From an uncultured Bacteroidales bacterium (GTDB lineage Bacteria > Bacteroidota > Bacteroidia > Bacteroidales > Bacteroidaceae), in the NCBI GenBank assembly GCA_902783615.1, contig CACZRQ010000025.1:1-12078 (forward strand): 12,078 bases of DNA. Reading direction: 5' to 3'. Below are positions 7,472 to 12,078 of the stretch, one piece after another. A program made the position numbers and the translations under genes. Under the pieces are notes generated by a model. It worked only from the letters and a program-made list of their open reading frames with translations. It was not told the DNA's origin and searched no databases. Positions within the stretch are counted from its first letter, which is position 1, and each line of letters starts with the position of its first letter.

Positions 7472-8809
7472 ATGGAAACATTTTTGATAAAAGCGGTGCA
7501 GCTGATGCTGAGCCTTTCGCTATTGGTAGTAATCCATGAAGGTGGTCACTTCTTCTTTGCCAAACTATTCAAGACAAGGGTCGAGAAGTTCCGTCTATTC
7601 TTCGACCCTTGGTTCACCCTGCTGAAATTCAAGCCTAAGAACAGCGAGACGGAATACGGACTTGGCTGGATACCTCTGGGTGGCTATGTGAAGATTGCTG
7701 GCATGATCGACGAATCGATGGACCTGGAACAGATGAAGCAACCCGCTCAACCCTGGGAGTTTAGGGCCAAGCCAGCTTGGCAACGACTGCTCATCATGAT
7801 TGGCGGCGTACTCTTCAACTTCCTGCTGGCGTTGTTCATCTACTCAATGATTCTTTATGCTTGGGGTGACTCCTATATTCCTGTTCAGAAGGCTCCGTTG
7901 GGCATGCAGTTCAACGAAACCGCCCACAATGTGGGATTTCAGGATGGCGACGTTCTCATATCGGCCGATGGCAAGCCCTTGGAACGAATGGGTACCGACC
8001 TGCTGATGAGTGTGGTAGATGCCCGTCAGGTAACCGTACTGCGTGGCGGTCAAGAGGTGTCTGTATATATCCCCGATGATATGATCAATCGTTTGATGGA
8101 AGACAGCGTGACCTTCACAGCTTTCCGTATGCCGTTCGTGGTGGATAGTCTGAGTGTAGGCTCTCCTGCACAACTGGCAGGCATGCTGCCTGGCGACAGC
8201 ATCATTGCCATGAACGGACAAACTCCTTTGGCATACAATGATTTCTCGCAAGAGATGCAACGTCGCCGTGATTCCAAGAGCGATGATCATGCTGTGTCGC
8301 TGACCATCATGCGTCAGGGAGTTCGTCAGGAGTTGACTATCAACACTGATGACGATTTCAAACTGGGTGTCTATCCTGTTACCAGCACGGCGAAGTTGAT
8401 GCCTGTAGTAAAGACCGACTATGGTTTCTTTGCTTCATTCCCAGCTGGTATCACTTTAGGTGTGAACACGTTAAAGGGTTATGTAAATCAACTGAAGTAC
8501 GTTTTCTCTAAGGAGGGAGCCAAGCAGTTGGGTGGTTTCGGCACCATCGGCAACATTTTCCCTGCTTCATGGGATTGGCACCAGTTCTGGTATATGACAG
8601 CGTTCCTGAGCATCATTCTGGCGTTCATGAACATCCTGCCTATCCCTGCGTTGGATGGCGGCCATGTGCTGTTCCTACTCTACGAGATCATTGCCCGTCG
8701 CAAACCGAGCGATAAGTTTATGGAGCGCGCAGAAGTGGTGGGTATGGCCATTCTATTTGGTTTGCTCATCTGGGCAAATTTGAACGACGTCATCAGGTTT
8801 CTATTCTAA
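7472..8809 (+). CDS. rseP: RseP-type site-2 intramembrane zinc metalloprotease
   Basis: Predicted inner-membrane protease that cuts transmembrane segments, typically anti-sigma factors after a first cleavage, or signal-peptide remnants. It has 445 residues, the usual RseP length. The first membrane segment (residues about 7-32) carries the zinc site HEGGH at 22-26. A second hydrophobic segment lies at about 104-130. Two PDZ domains follow, about 135-200 and 220-292, the second with SVGSPAQLAGMLPGDSIIAMNG. The third zinc ligand lies in NILPIPALDGGHVL (387-400), where Asp395 coordinates the metal. A final membrane helix is at about 421-437. All catalytic elements are present. It follows GH125 by 56 bp and precedes the HTH regulator by 17 bp. 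From memory, rseP in many Bacteroidetes sits beside dxr; that gene is not here. Whether the next gene's membrane regulator is a substrate is speculation. Confidence 0.95.
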   Translation: METFLIKAVQLMLSLSLLVVIHEGGHFFFAKLFKTRVEKFRLFFDPWFTLLKFKPKNSETEYGLGWIPLGGYVKIAGMIDESMDLEQMKQPAQPWEFRAKPAWQRLLIMIGGVLFNFLLALFIYSMILYAWGDSYIPVQKAPLGMQFNETAHNVGFQDGDVLISADGKPLERMGTDLLMSVVDARQVTVLRGGQEVSVYIPDDMINRLMEDSVTFTAFRMPFVVDSLSVGSPAQLAGMLPGDSIIAMNGQTPLAYNDFSQEMQRRRDSKSDDHAVSLTIMRQGVRQELTINTDDDFKLGVYPVTSTAKLMPVVKTDYGFFASFPAGITLGVNTLKGYVNQLKYVFSKEGAKQLGGFGTIGNIFPASWDWHQFWYMTAFLSIILAFMNILPIPALDGGHVLFLLYEIIARRKPSDKFMERAEVVGMAILFGLLIWANLNDVIRFLF

Positions 8810-8811
8810 TT

Positions 8812-8839
8812 ATTGACGATTGACAATTGACGATTAAAA
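8812..8839 (+). repeat. Tandem 7-bp repeat spanning the regulator's TTG start
   Basis: Four head-to-tail heptamers: ATTGACG, ATTGACA, ATTGACG and a degenerate ATTAAAA. The array begins 3 bp after the rseP stop. The TTG used as start by the downstream regulator is in the third copy (8827-8829). Because 7 is not a multiple of three, the TTGs of copies one and two are out of frame with the gene, and each reads into a TGA or a different frame. Similar ATTGAC-rich intergenic runs are, from memory, common in Bacteroidales, so this may be a generic element. Confidence 0.75.
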
Positions 8840-10443
8840 GGGTTATATGGATATTGGGAGTAATGCTATTCTCTTTGCCATCATTTGGCAAAGACGATTT
8901 GAGAGCATTGTATGACTCACTGGATTATGCAGTGGCTCATAAAGGCTTGTATGCCCAAGAGAAGACCAAGCGAATTGACGAGATTCGTAGTGCGCTCTCC
9001 TACCCTAACCTCAACGATGTCAATAAATACGTAGTGTATAATCAGCTCTATAACGAGTACTGGAAGTTCGATCTCGATTCGGCCATTCATTATGCCCGCT
9101 TAGAGGTGGAGACTGCCATCCGCATAAACGATGACTACCGCCAAACTCAGGCTGAGTTTCAGTTGGCCACCTCATACGCCATGCATGGTATGTATCTTCA
9201 AGCTGAACAGATTCTGAACAAGCATAGTGTGGAAAAATTGCCAAAGGATCTACGAGCGGAATATTACAACGCCAATATCCAGTTCCTACAATATTACCTC
9301 TACACTTCCAACTCCCCTGAGGATGAGATGATGCAGAGGAATTATCGCGACTCGCTCTATGCTACACAGGATCAATCATCTATCGAATACCGTCTCGCCC
9401 TGGTGGAACGTATGCCTGAGAATCAGCGACTGGCTGGCTATACCCGGCTGATCGACCTCGTGGAGCGATATTCACCTCTTTACGCGCGTATTTCTTATAA
9501 CATCGGTACCATCTATGCCCAGCAGAACAATCGCGACGAGGCGAAGAAAAACCTCATCCGATCGGCTTTGTCAGACATCTTCAACGTAACCCGCGAGAAC
9601 CAGTCCATTTATGAACTGGCACTCTTGTCCTATGAAGATGGTGACTATGCCCGCGCTTACCGCTATGCCCAATCTTCTTTCGAAGATGCCATCACGGCAG
9701 GTATCCAATTCCGTGTGGCCCAAGTTTCTGGCTTCTACTCAATTATCACTGATGTATATCAGCGCCGCGAGGCAGACGACAAGCAGTCGCTTATCAATAT
9801 CATCGTGCTGAGCGGCATCCTGTTACTGTGCCTCATCATTGCCGTATTTTTCATCTTCCAACAGCTGAAGAAAATCATGCGTATCCGTAAAGACTTGGCC
9901 AACAGTAACGACGAGCTGCAACGCCTCAACGAAACGCTGAATAAAATGAACGCCCAGCTGCACAGTAGCAACTCGTTGTTACAGGAAAACAATGCCATCA
10001 AAGAGCAATACATCGGACAGTTCTTCAACATCTGCTCGGGCTATATCGACAAGATTGGCGATTACCAAAACGTGCTCTACCGCCTGGCAGTGAACAAGCA
10101 TTACGACGAACTGGTGAAGAAACTGCGCTCTACCACCCTCATAGACTCCGAGACTGAAGCACTGTACCATCACTTCGACACCATCTTCCTGAACCTCTTC
10201 CCTACCTTCGTGGCTGACCTCAACTCACTGCTGCGTGAAGAAGAGCGAATAGTGCTGAAACAAGATACCCTGCTCAACAAAGAGCTGCGTATCTACGCCT
10301 TGCTTCGACTGGGAATTACCGACAGCGAGAAGATAGCCAACTTCCTGCGCTGCTCCACCAGTACCATCTACAACTATCGCACCAAAATGCGAAATCGTGC
10401 CATCGACAAGAACACATTTGAAGACAAATTTATCAATAATTAG
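8827..10443 (+). CDS. Membrane-anchored regulator: TPR-like sensor, transmembrane helix, coiled coil, C-terminal HTH (DUF6377-like)
   Basis: Resembles Bacteroidetes regulators annotated DUF6377; the family name is from memory. The 538 residues show a signal peptide (MTIKRVIWILGVMLFSLPSFG), a helical region at about 23-315 with TPR-like repeats (AYRYAQSSFEDAI and similar), one transmembrane helix at about 321-345 (INIIVLSGILLLCLIIAVFF), a coiled coil at about 346-395 rich in Asn, Leu and Gln, and a helix-turn-helix at about 484-525 (LRLGITDSEKIANFLRCSTS then TIYNYRTKMRNRA). The topology suggests a periplasmic sensor controlling a cytoplasmic DNA-binding domain on one chain. The start is TTG at 8827: a stop (TGA, 8821) lies just upstream in frame, and the next ATG (8863) would delete the charged part of the signal peptide. 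It is 17 bp after rseP, so cotranscription is likely. Target genes are unknown; the flanking hydrolases and oxidoreductases are candidates only by proximity. Confidence 0.85.
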   Translation: MTIKRVIWILGVMLFSLPSFGKDDLRALYDSLDYAVAHKGLYAQEKTKRIDEIRSALSYPNLNDVNKYVVYNQLYNEYWKFDLDSAIHYARLEVETAIRINDDYRQTQAEFQLATSYAMHGMYLQAEQILNKHSVEKLPKDLRAEYYNANIQFLQYYLYTSNSPEDEMMQRNYRDSLYATQDQSSIEYRLALVERMPENQRLAGYTRLIDLVERYSPLYARISYNIGTIYAQQNNRDEAKKNLIRSALSDIFNVTRENQSIYELALLSYEDGDYARAYRYAQSSFEDAITAGIQFRVAQVSGFYSIITDVYQRREADDKQSLINIIVLSGILLLCLIIAVFFIFQQLKKIMRIRKDLANSNDELQRLNETLNKMNAQLHSSNSLLQENNAIKEQYIGQFFNICSGYIDKIGDYQNVLYRLAVNKHYDELVKKLRSTTLIDSETEALYHHFDTIFLNLFPTFVADLNSLLREEERIVLKQDTLLNKELRIYALLRLGITDSEKIANFLRCSTSTIYNYRTKMRNRAIDKNTFEDKFINN

Positions 10444-10553
10444 TCGGTTTTAACTTTCTAAAACTTCTACATTTTATCTCATCACAAAAACATTCATATA
10501 ACTGACAATAAAGCAAATATAATTTTAAACAATCTACATTTTTATATTGATTA

Positions 10554-10584
10554 TTCGCGCGTATAAATAAGTTCTGTAAATTTG
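10554..10584 (+). promoter_or_regulatory. Probable promoter for the oxidoreductase pair
   Basis: TAAATTTG at 10577-10584 matches the Bacteroidetes -7 box TAnnTTTG; a weak -33-like TTCG lies 19 bp upstream at 10554-10557. The start of transcription would be near 10590, leaving about a 70-nt leader before the ATG at 10661. That leader contains a 10-codon ORF at 10605-10637. The whole 217-bp spacer (10444-10660) is AT-rich. A short GTTTTA/TAAAAC inverted repeat at 10447-10464 follows the upstream gene's stop, but it lacks a U-tract and I do not call it a terminator. Confidence 0.5.
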
Positions 10585-10660
10585 CTTACGAAAATTTTGG
10601 CAAGATGTCAGGATTAGTAACTAACAACGTTGAATAAACATTTAAAAAAACATCGTTTAT

Positions 10661-11746
10661 ATGGATAATACCATGATTAAAGTGGGTCTCATCGGATTCG
10701 GCAGAATGGGCCGCTTTTATTTACACGAGTTCCAAAGAAACAAGAATTGGCAAGTTACTTACATTTGCGATCCTTTCGATAAGGCGCAGGAAATGGCACG
10801 CGATTATTGCCCCACTGCAAAGGTGACAGGCAATGAGGACGATGTGTTCAATGATCCCGATGTGGATGTGGTGGCACTTTGTGCTTTGGCCGACTCACGC
10901 AAGTCGCAAATCCTGAAAGCGCTGGCTCATGGCAAGCATATCATCTCGGAGAAACCCATTGCCATGCTACCAGAGGACGAATGGGAACTGGTGAAAGCAG
11001 TAGGCGAGAGCGACCGCTTGGCAACTGTCAACCTCTACCTGCGCAGTTCATGGTATCATCATCAGCTGAAACAATTCATCGACGAAGGTGAGCTGGGCGA
11101 ATTGGCCATCATCCGCATCTGCCACATGACCCCAGGTTTGGCTCCAGGCGAAGGACACGAAGCCGAAGGTCCTTCATTCCACGACTGCGGCATGCACTAT
11201 TGCGATATCACCCGTTGGTATGCCCAGAGCGAGTACAAGACCATGCATTCGCAGGCGATACGTATGTGGAACTATAAAGACCCCTGGTGGTTGCAGGCTC
11301 ACGGCACCTTCGACAATGGCATCGTTTACGACATTACTCAAGGTTTCGTTTATGGACAGATGTCGAAAGACCAAACCCACAACTCTTACATTGATTTGAT
11401 TGGTACTCACGGTATTGCCCGCATGACACACGACTTTAAGACCGCAACGGTAGAATTGCGAGGCATCACCAAGACCGTTACCATCAACAAGCCCTATGGT
11501 GGCAAGAACATTGACGTGATGATCGAGAAATTTGCCCAAAGCATCCGCAACGGCAAACTCGACATGACCCTCCCGTCATTACGTGACTCAGCCATCGCAT
11601 CTCAGTTTGCTTGGGATTGCCTGGCTGACGCCCGCACGCATGACTTGCCAGCCATCGGTGACCTTGAGACTTTGGAGCAGATCCGTTACCGTCGTGCCCA
11701 CATGACCAATGGCTACGGATTGCTGCATCAGACCGTAAGCAAATGA
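10661..11746 (+). CDS. Gfo/Idh/MocA family NAD(P)-dependent oxidoreductase, cytoplasmic
   Basis: Predicted dinucleotide-dependent dehydrogenase acting on a sugar, inositol or related polyol. The 361 residues have the family's two-part fold: an N-terminal Rossmann domain with GLIGFGRMGRFY (GxGxxG glycines 12, 14 and 17), Asp37 after the second strand (YICDPFD) favouring NAD, and the SEKPIAM motif with the conserved Lys98 and Pro99. The C-terminal alpha/beta domain carries HDCGMHYCDITRWY, where Asp175 and His179 fit the usual DxxxH active-site pattern. There is no signal peptide. The ATG at 10661 is listed; an in-frame ATG at 10673 (MIKVGLIGFG) is an alternative start that loses four residues. 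It precedes a Tat-signal member of the same superfamily by 48 bp. Substrate cannot be told from sequence; iolG-like inositol dehydrogenase is one possibility but not supported enough to name. Confidence 0.9.
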   Translation: MDNTMIKVGLIGFGRMGRFYLHEFQRNKNWQVTYICDPFDKAQEMARDYCPTAKVTGNEDDVFNDPDVDVVALCALADSRKSQILKALAHGKHIISEKPIAMLPEDEWELVKAVGESDRLATVNLYLRSSWYHHQLKQFIDEGELGELAIIRICHMTPGLAPGEGHEAEGPSFHDCGMHYCDITRWYAQSEYKTMHSQAIRMWNYKDPWWLQAHGTFDNGIVYDITQGFVYGQMSKDQTHNSYIDLIGTHGIARMTHDFKTATVELRGITKTVTINKPYGGKNIDVMIEKFAQSIRNGKLDMTLPSLRDSAIASQFAWDCLADARTHDLPAIGDLETLEQIRYRRAHMTNGYGLLHQTVSK

Positions 11747-11794
11747 AAAAAAACAATTATTCACAACTTTATTAACCAATAATCTATAAGTATT

Positions 11795-12078
11795 ATGTCA
11801 AACTTATCAAGAAGAAGTTTCCTGAAAACCGGTGCAGCCGCTTTCGCAGGATTCACCATCGCGCCTAACCTTATTTTAGGCAAGAGTCACGCACACGTTG
11901 CTCCAACCGATAAGCTGAACATTGCAGCTGTTGGTGTGGGTGGCCGTGGTGCCAGTGTTTTGAGAGGTATGGAAGCAGAAAACATCGTAGCCATTGCCGA
12001 TGTTGACTGGGGTTATGCAAAACCTGTCATGGACAGATACCCAAACGCTAAAAAGTTCAAAGACTATCGCCAGATGTA
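11795..12078 (+). CDS. Tat-exported Gfo/Idh/MocA family protein, N-terminal part (truncated by window edge)
   Basis: The first 94 residues of an exported oxidoreductase-fold protein; the rest is outside the window. It starts MSNLSRRSFLKTGAAAFAGF, a classical twin-arginine signal (SRRSFLK) followed by a hydrophobic stretch, implying export folded with bound cofactor. The mature part opens with DKLNIAAVGVGGRGASVLRG, a Rossmann GxGxxG nucleotide-binding motif, then NIVAIADVDWGYA with the Asp at the end of the second strand. This layout is shared by Bacteroidetes Tat-exported Gfo/Idh/MocA proteins, and by GH109 enzymes, which use NAD to hydrolyse alpha-N-acetylgalactosaminides. The fragment cannot distinguish these. 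The gap to the preceding gene is 48 bp with no visible promoter or terminator, so cotranscription is likely. Confidence 0.88.
   Translation, partial: MSNLSRRSFLKTGAAAFAGFTIAPNLILGKSHAHVAPTDKLNIAAVGVGGRGASVLRGMEAENIVAIADVDWGYAKPVMDRYPNAKKFKDYRQM

Noticed and set aside
8820..8825. TTGACA resembling a sigma-70 -35 box upstream of the regulator
   Set aside because: It is part of the heptamer repeat, has no matching downstream box, and Bacteroidetes promoters do not use the TTGACA/TATAAT consensus.
10447..10464. GTTTTA/TAAAAC inverted repeat after the regulator stop as a terminator
   Set aside because: The stem is 6 bp and mostly A-T, with no U-tract. It is too weak to call.

Overview
The window looks like a chromosomal segment of a Bacteroidales bacterium, most likely Prevotellaceae. 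The evidence is the protein families present (a GH125 mannosidase of the Bacteroides BT3781 type, a signal-peptide/TPR/membrane/HTH regulator of a Bacteroidetes-specific type, and an RluB-type pseudouridine synthase with a long Arg/Gly-rich N-terminal extension), Bacteroidetes-type promoter boxes (TAnnTTTG), and few Shine-Dalgarno-like sites. No rRNA, tRNA, CRISPR array, insertion sequence or phage gene was seen. I could not run searches, so family calls rest on motifs and recall.

Left part, minus strand (1-3271): a housekeeping cluster read right to left as purB (adenylosuccinate lyase), rluB (23S rRNA pseudouridine synthase) and asnS (asparaginyl-tRNA synthetase, cut by the window edge). 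All three are co-directional with gaps of 81 and 30 bp, so they probably form one transcription unit starting near 3300. The main oddity is the RluB N-terminus: about 200 residues with nine RPYRPR-type repeats.

Middle, plus strand (3376-7415): divergent from purB lie two secreted glycoside hydrolases 14 bp apart. The first is a divergent GH9 enzyme with an unassigned N-terminal region and a cellulase-type Ig-like domain. The second is a GH125 exo-alpha-1,6-mannosidase. They probably act together outside the cytoplasm on an alpha-mannoside-containing glycan. No SusC/SusD pair is visible, so this is at most part of a polysaccharide utilisation locus.

Right part, plus strand (7472-12078): rseP (site-2 intramembrane protease, with its own probable promoter), then 17 bp later a membrane-anchored HTH regulator whose TTG start lies in a tandem heptamer repeat. 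After a 217-bp AT-rich gap with a probable promoter come two Gfo/Idh/MocA oxidoreductases. The first is cytoplasmic; the second has a twin-arginine signal and is truncated by the window end.

Most of the window is ordinary. The best second-look items are the repeat-rich RluB extension, the atypical GH9 paired with GH125, the heptamer repeat at the regulator's start, and a possible 10-codon leader ORF before the oxidoreductases. I see no clear sign of a wholly new system.
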